Source: Geodermatophilus sp. DSM 44513 (GTDB lineage Bacteria; Actinomycetota; Actinomycetes; Mycobacteriales; Geodermatophilaceae). From it: a stretch of 64,000 nucleotides of DNA. Location: contig NZ_CP135963.1 of the NCBI RefSeq assembly GCF_032460525.1, positions 2,480,001 through 2,544,000 on the forward strand, given 5' to 3'. The translations under genes and the position numbers were made by a program. A model generated the notes under the pieces. It saw only the letters and a program-made list of their open reading frames with translations, did not search any database and was not told the DNA's origin. Below are positions 8,406 to 15,958 of this stretch, in pieces; position 1 is the first letter of the stretch; each line of letters opens with the position of its first letter.

Positions 8406-8770
8406 CCCAGGCGGCGCAGCAGCCGCCCGACCAGCGCGGCCGCGGCGGCCCGGGCGTCGTCGACCGCCCGCCGGGCGGGCGGTGTGTGCAGCCGGGCCTC
8501 CAGCCCGGCCAGCCGGTCCTCGACGGCGGCCAGCCGGGCGGCGTCCGGTGCCGGGGGCCCGGTGAGCCGCGCCAGGCCCTCGGTGAGGGCGCCCACCAGC
8601 TCGGCGGCCTCGTCCGGCCGCAGCTTGACCGTGCCCACGCACACGTCGTCCCGCCACAGGCTCAGGTTGAGCAGGCCGGCCGTGCCGTGGGTGGACACCC
8701 GGACCGCGCGGGTCCGGTCGCGGGCGTCCCACACCCACCGTCCGCGGTCGGGGAGGGGCAGCACCGTCAT
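8402..8770 (-). CDS. Hypothetical protein
   Basis: 122 residues, no family recognised. The N-terminal half is beta-rich and resembles a small ligand-independent module (VLPLPDRGRWVWDARD, then LNLSLWRDDVCVGTVKL). The C-terminal half is helical with an Ala/Arg/Leu-rich stretch. No signal peptide or membrane segment. The ATG at 8770 is favoured because TTGACG, a 17-base spacer and CACGCT lie directly upstream, with 6 bases to the start, fitting a leaderless promoter. A GTG two codons earlier is also possible. It ends in a hairpin shared with maoC. Coding potential is strong from GC-biased third positions. Confidence 0.7.
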   Translation of the reverse strand: MTVLPLPDRGRWVWDARDRTRAVRVSTHGTAGLLNLSLWRDDVCVGTVKLRPDEAAELVGALTEGLARLTGPPAPDAARLAAVEDRLAGLEARLHTPPARRAVDDARAAAAALVGRLLRRLG

Positions 8771-8813
8771 CTGCACAGCGTGGCCGCCCCACCCCGCACC
8801 GTCAACGCGGCGC

Positions 8814-9938
8814 TCACCGGAAGACGACGAGCCCCCGGATGTTGCGGCCGGCCTTCATGTCGTCGAAGCCCTCGGCGACCTGGTCCAGCGTGTAGGTCCG
8901 GGTGACGAGCTCGTCGAGCTTGAGCGTGCCGGCCGTGTACTGGGCGAGCAGCTGGGGGATGTCCCACCGGGGGTTGCAGCCGCCGAACAGCGCACCCTGC
9001 AGCCGCTTCTGGAACACGGTGAACATGGTGTGGTTGACCGGGATGCCGCCCCCGTGGCGCATGCTCCCCGTCCCGGTGAGGACGACGGTGCCGGCCTTGC
9101 GGATGGAGTTGACCGCCTCGCCGACGTGGTCGCCGGTGACGACGCCGACCGCCACGATGGTCGCGTCGGCGCCCTGGCCGTTGGTCAGGGAGCGGGCGAG
9201 CTCGGTGGCCTCGGCCATCGTCCCGGCGGCGTGCGTGGCCCCGAGGTCGAGGGCGGTCTTCTGCTTGAACTCGACCGGGTCGACGGCGATGACGGCGCGG
9301 GCGCCGATGGCCCGGGCGGCCTGCACGCTGTTGATGCCGATCCCGCCGACGCCCATGACGATGACCACGTCGCCGTCCCGGGCGTCGGACATCTTGGTGA
9401 CCGACCCCCACCCGGTCGGGACGCCGCAGCCCACCAGCGCGGCCTTGTCCAGCGGCACGCCCGGGTCGATCTTCACCGCGGACCGGGCGTCGACGACGGT
9501 GTGCTCGCTCAGCGCGGACAGGCCGTAGGCCTGGCCCACCGGCTTGCCCTGGTAGGACATCCGGAAGCTGGTCGGGTCCTCGATCCGGGCGCCACTGAAC
9601 AGCCGCGCCCCGAGGTCGCAGAGGTTCTGCCGACCGGTGGAGCACATCCGGCACCGTCCGCAGACCGCGACGAAGCTGAGCACCACGTGGTCGCCCTCGG
9701 CCCAGCCGGGGGTGTGCGGCCCGACGCCCACGACGACGCCGGCGCCCTCGTGGCCCCCGGCCCAGGGCAGCCGCAGGGGCGGGGCACTGCCCGGCGGGAC
9801 GTCGTGGTCGTCGGTGTGGCACAGCCCGACGGCGGCCATCTCGACGAGCAGTTCGCCCTCGCGGGGTCCGTCGAGGTCGACCTCGGTCACCTCGTACCGG
9901 CCGGGCTGGGTGTGGAGTACTGCACTGCGTGTCTTCAC
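8814..9938 (-). CDS. Zinc-dependent alcohol dehydrogenase, NDMA-dependent/class III-like (Rxyl_3153-type)
   Basis: 374 residues of the medium-chain dehydrogenase family. Catalytic zinc ligands are in GLCHTDDHD and GGHEGAGVV, with Cys in VGCGVPTGWGSV. The structural zinc lobe is intact (four Cys in CGRCRMCSTGRQNLCD). The coenzyme motif is MGVGGIGINSVQAARAIGA. The subgroup oxidises alcohols and is often recycled by a tightly bound cofactor in actinobacteria. GTG at 9938 has GGAG 6 bases upstream; the frame is open 15 codons further but without a ribosome site. It is followed after 43 bases by the hypothetical gene on the same strand. The physiological alcohol is unknown. Confidence 0.9.
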   Translation of the reverse strand: MKTRSAVLHTQPGRYEVTEVDLDGPREGELLVEMAAVGLCHTDDHDVPPGSAPPLRLPWAGGHEGAGVVVGVGPHTPGWAEGDHVVLSFVAVCGRCRMCSTGRQNLCDLGARLFSGARIEDPTSFRMSYQGKPVGQAYGLSALSEHTVVDARSAVKIDPGVPLDKAALVGCGVPTGWGSVTKMSDARDGDVVIVMGVGGIGINSVQAARAIGARAVIAVDPVEFKQKTALDLGATHAAGTMAEATELARSLTNGQGADATIVAVGVVTGDHVGEAVNSIRKAGTVVLTGTGSMRHGGGIPVNHTMFTVFQKRLQGALFGGCNPRWDIPQLLAQYTAGTLKLDELVTRTYTLDQVAEGFDDMKAGRNIRGLVVFR

Positions 9939-10060
9939 GGCCGCTCCGTCCGTCGCGGTCCCCGGCTCGGCTGCCGGTGACACCGGGACCGGAGGCTAGT
10001 GACGTACCTGTGAGTTTGCTGCACGTCCTGACCTGCTGGTTCGCGTTGCCGCGCGTCGCG

Positions 10061-10861
10061 TCAGGGGTTGATCGCGGCCAGTAGTCGCCGCCGGGCCGGG
10101 CCGAGCGAGGGGCCGTACCAGGTGAGGTCCCGGCCGGACACCAGCGCCGTCCGCAGGCCGGCGGGGAAGGCCTCGGGGCCGTCGTCGGCGGTGAACAGGT
10201 AGGGCTCGTCGGGGAGCACGACGACGTCGGGGCCGGCGGCCACGACGTCGGTGGGGTCCACCTTCGGGTACCGGTCGGCGGCGTCGGCGAAGACGTTGAC
10301 CAGCCCGAGGCGGGCCAGCACGTCGCCGGTGAAGGTGCGCGCGCCGACGACCATCCACGGGTCGCGCCAGACCGGCACGGCGACCCGCAGCCCGGTCGGG
10401 GGCGGGGGCTGTGCCCACACCGCGGCGGCCTCGGCCAGCCAGTCCGGCGTCCCGACGTCGAGGACCTCGCCGAACAGCCGGCGCATCGAGGCCAGCGCCT
10501 CGTCCACGGACTCGATGACGGTCACCCACACCGGGGTGCCGGCCGCGCGCAGCCGGTCGACGTCCAACCGGCGGTTCTCCTCCCGGTTGCACACCACGAG
10601 GTCCGGCTGCAGCGCGGCGATCGCGGCCCGGTCGGGGTTCTTGGTGCCCCGGACCCGCGCGACGTCGAGGCCGGCCGGGTGGGTGCACCAGTCGGTGGCC
10701 CCGACCAGCCGCTCGGGCACGGTGACCGCGAGCGCCTCGGTCAGCGAGGGCACCAGCGAGACCACCCGCCGCGGCGGCGCCGGCAGCTCGACCGGGTGCC
10801 CCAGGTCGTCGACGGCGCCTTTGTCGCGACATTGGCGACCGTCGGACGGGGGGGCGGCCAT
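10061..10861 (-). CDS. Helical-backbone metal receptor / BtuF-like substrate-binding protein without signal peptide
   Basis: 266 residues with the two-lobe fold of periplasmic-binding-protein family 2 (RVVSLVPSLTEALAV near 35-50; LQPDLVVCNREENR; GPDVVVLPDEPYLF). These domains bind cobalamin, haem or siderophores for ABC uptake. Here there is no signal peptide or lipobox, and no permease or ATPase gene is adjacent. Its ATG overlaps the stop of icmF by ATGA, so it is co-translated with a B12-dependent mutase. A cytosolic cobalamin-binding or cofactor-supply role is therefore plausible, but that is inference from context. Comparable signal-less proteins occur in actinobacteria and are usually annotated only as cobalamin-binding. 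Confidence 0.75.
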   Translation of the reverse strand: MAAPPSDGRQCRDKGAVDDLGHPVELPAPPRRVVSLVPSLTEALAVTVPERLVGATDWCTHPAGLDVARVRGTKNPDRAAIAALQPDLVVCNREENRRLDVDRLRAAGTPVWVTVIESVDEALASMRRLFGEVLDVGTPDWLAEAAAVWAQPPPPTGLRVAVPVWRDPWMVVGARTFTGDVLARLGLVNVFADAADRYPKVDPTDVVAAGPDVVVLPDEPYLFTADDGPEAFPAGLRTALVSGRDLTWYGPSLGPARRRLLAAINP

Positions 10862-13800
10862 CAGACGTTGCGCCGGTACTGGCCGCCCACCTCGAAGAAG
10901 GCGTCGGAGATCTGCCCGAGCGAGCAGACCCGGACGGCGTCCATCAGCGCGGCGAAGACGTTGCCGCCCTGCGTCGCCGCCCGCTGCAGCTCGGCCAGCG
11001 CGGCCGGCGCCTCCTCGGCGTGCCGGGCGTGGAAGTCCGCGAGCCGCTGCAGCTGGGACTGCTTCTCCGCCTCGGTGGCCCGGGCGAGCTCCACCGGCTT
11101 GGGCGGCGTCTCGCCGGCGTGCGGGTCCAGGAAGGTGTTGACACCGACGATGGGCAGGCTGCCGTCGTGCTTGCGGTGCTCGTAGAGCATCGACTCGTCC
11201 TGGATCTTCCCGCGCTGGTAGCCGGTCTCCATGGCACCGAGGACGCCGCCGCGCTCGGCGATCCGGTCGAACTCGGCCAGCACCGCCTCCTCGACCAGGT
11301 CGGTGAGCTCCTCGACCACGAAAGAGCCCTGCAGCGGGTTCTCGTTGCCGGCCAGCCCCCACTCGCGGTCGATGATCATCTGGATGGCCAGCGCGCGGCG
11401 CACGGAGTGCTCCGACGGGGTCGTCACCGCCTCGTCGTAGGCGTTGGTGTGCAGGCTGTTGGCGTTGTCGTAGACGGCGCACAGGGCCTGCAGCGTGGTG
11501 CGGATGTCGTTGAAGTCCATCTCCTGCGCGTGCAGCGACCGGCCCGACGTCTGCACGTGGTACTTCAGCTGCTGCGAGCGGGCGCCCGCGCCGTAGCGCT
11601 CCCGCATGGCGACCGCCCAGATGCGGCGGGCGACCCGGCCGATGACGGAGTACTCGGCGTCCATGCCGTTGGAGAAGAAGAAGGACAGGTTGGGCGCGAA
11701 GTCGTCGATGGCCATGCCGCGGGCCAGGTAGGCCTCCACGTAGGTGAAGCCGTTGGCCAGGGTGAAGGCGAGCTGGCTGATCGGGTTCGCCCCGGCCTCG
11801 GCGATGTGGTACCCGGAGATCGACACCGAGTAGAAGTTGCGCACCCGGTGCTCGATGAACCACTGCTGGATGTCGGCCATGCAGCGCAGCGCGAACTCGG
11901 TGGAGAAGATGCAGGTGTTCTGGCCCTGGTCCTCCTTGAGGATGTCGGCCTGCACGGTGCCGCGCGCGGTGGACAGCACGAACGCCCGGATCTCCTCGGC
12001 CTCCGCCGCGTCGGGCTCGCGGCCCTCCTCGGCGCGGAAGCGCTCCAGCCGCTGGTCGATCGCGGTGTTGAGGAACATCGCCAGGACGGCCGGGGCGGGG
12101 CCGTTGATGGTCATCGACACCGAGGTGGTCGGGTCGCACAGGTCGAAGCCGCCGTAGAGCACCTGCATGTCGTCGAGCGTGGCGATGGAGACCCCGGAGG
12201 TGCCGACCTTGCCGTAGACGTCGGGGCGCGGGTCGGGGTCGCGGCCGTAGAGGGTGACCGAGTCGAACGCCGTCGACAGCCGGGTGGCCGTGTTGCCGGC
12301 GGACAGCATCTGGAAGCGGCGGTTGGTGCGGAAGGCGTCGCCCTCGCCGGCGAACATCCGCGCCGGGGCCTCACCGGTCCGCTTGAACGGGAAGACGCCG
12401 GCGGTGAACGGATAGGCCCCGGGCAGGTTCTCCCGGCGCAGGAAGCGCAGCAGCTCGGCCTCGTCCTGGGTGCGCGGCAGCGACACCCGGCGCACCTGGT
12501 TGCCCGACAGCGTCTCGCGGGTCAGCGGAGTGCGGACCTCCTTGCCACGGACGGTGTAGACGTACTCCTCCCCGGAGTAGGCCTGCACCCGGGCCGGCCA
12601 CTCCTCGAGCAGGTCGCGCACCTCGGGCAGCAGCTCGCGGTCGGCGGCGTCCGCCGCGGCCCGCGCGGCCACGGCGGCGTCCCCCTCCAGGACCTCGGCG
12701 GCGGTGCGCAGGTGCTGGCGGCGGCGGACCACCGCCGCCTGGGCCTCGGTCCGGGTGTGGTGGCCGCGCACCGCCTCGGCGATCTCGGCCAGGTACCGCG
12801 ACCGCTGCGCGGGGACGACGCTGGTCAGCCCCGAGGAGGCCCGGACGTCGACCCGCGGCAGGACGCCGGAGCCCGCGGGCAGCCCCGCCTCGACCAGCAG
12901 GCCGAGCAGGTGCTGGTAGAGCGCGGTCACGCCGTCGTCGTCGAACCGGGCGGCGCTGGTGCCGAAGACCGGCATCTGCTCCCACGGCTGCCCGAAGGCC
13001 TCGCGGTTGCGCACCAGCTGGCGGGCGACGTCGCGGCGGGCGTCCTCGGCCCCGCGCCGCTCGTACTTGTTGATCGCCACGACGTCGGCGAAGTCGAGCA
13101 TGTCGATCTTCTCCAGCTGCGACGCGGCGCCGAACTCCGGCGTCATCACGTACAGCGCGACGTCGCTGAACGGCACGATGCCGGCGTCGCCCTGCCCGAT
13201 GCCCGGCGTCTCCACGACCACCAGGTCGAACCCGGCCGCCTTCACCGCGCACAGCACGTCGTCGAGGTGCTGCGGCACCTCCGCGCCGGCCGAGCGGGTG
13301 GCCAGCGAGCGGAAGAAGGTGTGGCTGCCCTCCCCGGTCTCCAGGGCGTTCATCCGGATGCGGTCGCCGAGCAGCGCGCCGCCGCCGCGGCGCCGGGTGG
13401 GGTCGATGGCCAGGACGGCGACCCGGAGCTTGTCCTCCTGGTCCAGCCGCAGCCGGCGCAGCAGCTCGTCGGTCAGCGAGGACTTGCCCGACCCGCCGGT
13501 GCCGGTGATGCCGAGCACCGGCACCGTCCGGCCGGTGGCCGCCTCGCGCACCCGGGCGGCGAGGGCGTCGTCGCGGCCGGACTCGAGCACGGTGATCGCG
13601 CGGGCCAGCGCGGCGGGGTCGCCGGTGAGCAGCGCGTCGACGTCCGGACCGCTGGTGGTCAGGTCGACGTCGCACTCGCGGACCAGCTCGTTGATCATCC
13701 CGGGTAGACCCAGGCGCTGGCCGTCCTCGGGGCTGAAGATGCGCACGCCCTTGGCGCGCAGCAGCGCGATCTCCTCGGGCACGATCACCCCGCCGCCACC

Positions 13801-14094
13801 GCCGAACACCTTGACGTGCCCGGCGCCGGCCTCGGCGAGGCGCTCGACCAGGTAGCCGAAGTACTCGACGTGCCCACCCTGGTAGGAGGAGATGGCCACC
13901 CCCTGCACGTCCTCCTCCAGCGCCGCCCGCACGACGCTGTCGACGCTGCGGTCGTGGCCCAGGTGCACCACCTCGGCGCCCTGGCTCTGCAGCAGCCGGC
14001 GCATCACGTTGATCGCCGCGTCGTGCCCGTCGAACAGGCTGGCCGCGGTCACGAACCGGACCGGGTGGGTGGGGACGTACAGGTCGGACGGCAT
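10861..14094 (-). CDS. icmF: Fused isobutyryl-CoA mutase with GTPase domain
   Basis: 1077 residues in the order known for IcmF. A cobalamin-binding domain (about 1-140) has Asp22 and His24 in FDGHDAAINVMRR. A MeaI-type G-protein chaperone follows (about 190-410) with P-loop GITGTGGSGKSS at 195-206. The C-terminal part (about 500-1077) is the substrate-binding TIM barrel with SISGYHIAEAGANP and the FFFSNGMDAEYS motif. The enzyme interconverts isobutyryl- and n-butyryl-CoA (or isovaleryl/pivalyl-CoA) by a radical mechanism and repairs itself through the GTPase. GGGAG precedes the ATG at 14094. A palindromic operator candidate lies just upstream. It overlaps the BtuF-like gene at its stop. Confidence 0.96.
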   Translation of the reverse strand: MPSDLYVPTHPVRFVTAASLFDGHDAAINVMRRLLQSQGAEVVHLGHDRSVDSVVRAALEEDVQGVAISSYQGGHVEYFGYLVERLAEAGAGHVKVFGGGGGVIVPEEIALLRAKGVRIFSPEDGQRLGLPGMINELVRECDVDLTTSGPDVDALLTGDPAALARAITVLESGRDDALAARVREAATGRTVPVLGITGTGGSGKSSLTDELLRRLRLDQEDKLRVAVLAIDPTRRRGGGALLGDRIRMNALETGEGSHTFFRSLATRSAGAEVPQHLDDVLCAVKAAGFDLVVVETPGIGQGDAGIVPFSDVALYVMTPEFGAASQLEKIDMLDFADVVAINKYERRGAEDARRDVARQLVRNREAFGQPWEQMPVFGTSAARFDDDGVTALYQHLLGLLVEAGLPAGSGVLPRVDVRASSGLTSVVPAQRSRYLAEIAEAVRGHHTRTEAQAAVVRRRQHLRTAAEVLEGDAAVAARAAADAADRELLPEVRDLLEEWPARVQAYSGEEYVYTVRGKEVRTPLTRETLSGNQVRRVSLPRTQDEAELLRFLRRENLPGAYPFTAGVFPFKRTGEAPARMFAGEGDAFRTNRRFQMLSAGNTATRLSTAFDSVTLYGRDPDPRPDVYGKVGTSGVSIATLDDMQVLYGGFDLCDPTTSVSMTINGPAPAVLAMFLNTAIDQRLERFRAEEGREPDAAEAEEIRAFVLSTARGTVQADILKEDQGQNTCIFSTEFALRCMADIQQWFIEHRVRNFYSVSISGYHIAEAGANPISQLAFTLANGFTYVEAYLARGMAIDDFAPNLSFFFSNGMDAEYSVIGRVARRIWAVAMRERYGAGARSQQLKYHVQTSGRSLHAQEMDFNDIRTTLQALCAVYDNANSLHTNAYDEAVTTPSEHSVRRALAIQMIIDREWGLAGNENPLQGSFVVEELTDLVEEAVLAEFDRIAERGGVLGAMETGYQRGKIQDESMLYEHRKHDGSLPIVGVNTFLDPHAGETPPKPVELARATEAEKQSQLQRLADFHARHAEEAPAALAELQRAATQGGNVFAALMDAVRVCSLGQISDAFFEVGGQYRRNV

Positions 14095-14137
14095 GCCGCT
14101 CCCGGGGGTCGGACGCCGGCGCCGCCGCCGCGCCGAT

Positions 14138-14157
14138 CTAGTAGGACGTCCTAGTAT
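14138..14157 (-). promoter_or_regulatory. Palindromic operator candidate upstream of icmF
   Basis: The perfect 12-base palindrome TAGGACGTCCTA (14142-14153) is flanked by direct CTAGTA copies. On the leftward strand a TAGATC-like -10 follows immediately, so the palindrome would lie between -35 and -10 and about 45 bases before the icmF start. This fits a repressor site controlling icmF; the regulator is unknown. Confidence 0.5.
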
Positions 14158-14174
14158 CTCCCGGCCCGGCCGCG

Positions 14175-14218
14175 CTGTCCACGCGCGTGGCCAGGGCCCG
14201 TCCCACGCGCGTGGACAG
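14175..14218 (-). terminator. Hairpin after the acetyltransferase gene
   Basis: Perfect 16-base inverted repeat, 14175-14190 and 14203-14218, with a 12-base loop. It begins 3 bases beyond the TGA of the acetyltransferase gene. Each arm contains the self-palindromic CCACGCGCGTGG, so each could also be a protein-binding site. No T-run. Confidence 0.65.
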
Positions 14219-14221
14219 GGC

Positions 14222-14764
14222 TCAGTGCGGGAGCGCCGGGGGGCCGCCCTCGTCGTCCGCGTGGTCCCCGAGCGGCCGCTGGTACCAGGTGACGTCGTGC
14301 CAGCGGCCGAGCTTCCAGGCCACCCGGCGGTAGGTGCCGACCGGCTCGAACCCCATCGCCAGGTGCAGGCCGGCGCTGGCCGCGTTGGGCAGCGCGACCC
14401 CGGCCAGCGCGGTCCGGTAGCCGCGCGCGGCCAGCCGCTGGAACAGCGCGGTGTAGAGAGCCCGACCGGCGCCGGTGCGCTGCAGGCCCGGCTCGGTGTA
14501 GACGCTGACCGACGTCGACCAGCGGTAGCCGCCGCGGGCGTTGAAGGTGCTGCCGTAGGCGTAGCCGACGACCCGGCCCGCGTCCTCGACGACCAGCCAG
14601 GCGTGCGTGGCCAGGGCGGCCTCGATGCGCCCGGCCACCTCGGCCGCGGTGGGCGGCTCCAGCTCGAAGGAGATCACCGTGTCGCGGACGTAGGGGGCGT
14701 AGACCTCCGCGCAGCGGGCCGCGTCCCCGATCGTTGCGTCCCTGACCAGCCGACCGGTGCCCAC
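14222..14764 (-). CDS. GNAT family N-acetyltransferase (phosphinothricin acetyltransferase-like)
   Basis: 180 residues covering one GNAT domain. The acetyl-CoA loop is QRTGAGRALYTALFQRL (about 115-131). The N-terminal YAPYVRDTVISFELEPPT and later YGSTFNARGGYRWSTSVSVYT match the PAT/YncA branch that acetylates small amines such as phosphinothricin or methionine derivatives. A GTG at 14764 is chosen: TTGGAT lies 6 bases before it, giving a leaderless arrangement; a TTG four codons earlier is the alternative. The following hairpin ends the transcript. Divergent from the DedA-like gene. Substrate is uncertain. Confidence 0.87.
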   Translation of the reverse strand: MGTGRLVRDATIGDAARCAEVYAPYVRDTVISFELEPPTAAEVAGRIEAALATHAWLVVEDAGRVVGYAYGSTFNARGGYRWSTSVSVYTEPGLQRTGAGRALYTALFQRLAARGYRTALAGVALPNAASAGLHLAMGFEPVGTYRRVAWKLGRWHDVTWYQRPLGDHADDEGGPPALPH

Positions 14765-14952
14765 GCCGCCATCCAACCCGGTCCGGTGACACCGGCGCGG
14801 CCGGGACCACCGACCTGGTGACCGGTGTCCCCCGCACGGGCGGCGGACACCACCCGGACGGGCCGGGCGCCGGACCGCGGGACGCCGGGGTGCGCGGCCA
14901 CGGTGTCGCCGTAGCGTGGAGCCGTGCGCCCCTGCCCCGGACCCCGCCGGCC

Positions 14953-15555
14953 GTGCCGGTAGAGCCGGCCGGGCCGGTGGAGCCGGTGGACTCGCCGGAG
15001 GCTCCTGCCGGGCGCCGGGTGTGGCTGCGGCTGGCCCTCCTCGGCCTGCTGATCGCCGCCGCAGCCGTGGTGGCGCTGACGGTGGACCGGCCCGGGGTGC
15101 CGGCGCTGCGGGGCTGGCTGGACGGCGCGGGACCGCTGGGCTGGACCGCCGTCGTGCTGGTGGCGTCCGCGGCGCACCTGACGCCGGTCCCGCGGACGGC
15201 GCTGGCGATCCTGCTGGGTGCCGCGGCCGGGTTCCCCGCGGGGCTGGCGGTCGCCGTGGGCGCCGGCTGGCTCGGCGGCACGGCCGGGTTCGCGCTGGGC
15301 CGCCACCTCGGCCGCGACGCCGTCGCGCGGTTCGCCGGCCGGCGGCTGGCCCGGGCCGACCGGCTGTTCCGGCACCGCGGGTTCCTCGCCGTCGCGCTCG
15401 CCCGGGTCAGCCCGGTGCCGTTCTGGATCGTCAGCTACGCCGCCGGGCTGTCCAGCATCCGCTGGGCCCCGGCCGTGCTGGGCACCCTGGTCGGGGTGGT
15501 GCCGGGCTCGGTGCTGCACGTGGCCGTCGGCGCCTCCCTCATCAGCTGGTTCTGA
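14953..15555 (+). CDS. TVP38/TMEM64 (VTT domain, DedA-like) membrane protein
   Basis: About 200 residues with a first membrane segment (WLRLALLGLLIAAAAVVAL) and a VTT domain. The domain shows VASAAHLTPVPRTALAILLG, GGTAGFALGRHLGRDAV and FWIVSYAAGLSSI, the classic family blocks with reentrant helices and several further segments. Family members are inner-membrane lipid-flipping or transport proteins. The start is uncertain: GTG codons at 14818, 14953 and 14977 are in frame and none has a strong ribosome site. A TAGCGT box at 14912-14917 favours a start downstream of it. That box also precedes a separate 12-codon GTG reading frame at 14924, which may be a leader. Confidence 0.8.
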   Translation: MPVEPAGPVEPVDSPEAPAGRRVWLRLALLGLLIAAAAVVALTVDRPGVPALRGWLDGAGPLGWTAVVLVASAAHLTPVPRTALAILLGAAAGFPAGLAVAVGAGWLGGTAGFALGRHLGRDAVARFAGRRLARADRLFRHRGFLAVALARVSPVPFWIVSYAAGLSSIRWAPAVLGTLVGVVPGSVLHVAVGASLISWF

Positions 15556-15649
15556 CCCTCCCCCTTCGAGCGAGATCGGGCGCACGACGAGCGCCGGCGA
15601 CCGACCGCTGTCACTATGGTGAACAGAAGGTTAACGAGAGGTGTATGAG

Positions 15650-15793
15650 GTGCGTACGAGCAGCTGTCCGCAGGCCCGGTGGGTCCCCGTCGTCGACCAT
15701 GCCGGTCACCGGCACCTGGAGATGCGCTGGAGCGTCCCGGCCCGGCCGGCGGCGCCACCGGCTGCCGCACCTGCCGTACTGCGCGCCGCCTGA
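15650..15793 (+). CDS. Small hypothetical protein (47 residues)
   Basis: A short frame starting at GTG 15650 with GAGAGG 8 bases upstream and a TATGGT -10-like box at 15615-15620. The product begins with a Cys-containing segment, then WVPVVDHAGHRHLEMRWSVP, and ends in a Pro/Ala-rich tail. The aromatic and acidic pattern looks like a real small protein rather than chance translation. No family name can be given. It ends before the strong hairpin at 15879-15941, which would terminate it. Confidence 0.5.
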   Translation: MRTSSCPQARWVPVVDHAGHRHLEMRWSVPARPAAPPAAAPAVLRAA

Positions 15794-15878
15794 CGCCCGG
15801 GGGCCGCTCTTCCAGCGGCTCGGCCGGCGGCGGCCCAGCCGGAGCGGCGAGGCCGGCAGTGGCCCGGCCGGAGCGGCT

Positions 15879-15941
15879 CGGAGCGTGTGCGCGGACGCCC
15901 CGTCCCGACCGCGGTAGCGGGGCGTGGGCGCACCCGCTCCG
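15879..15941. terminator. Long hairpin between convergent genes
   Basis: Inverted repeat of 24 bases with three mismatches (15879-15902 and 15918-15941) and a 15-base loop. It sits between the small rightward gene and the end of the leftward cysteine-ligase-like gene, so it may terminate both. Confidence 0.65.
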
Positions 15942-15958
15942 GGTGTCCGACCCGGAGG

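Noticed and set aside
14095..14221. Cobalamin riboswitch upstream of icmF
   Set aside because: The space is too short and no B12-box-like sequence is seen; a palindromic operator fits better.
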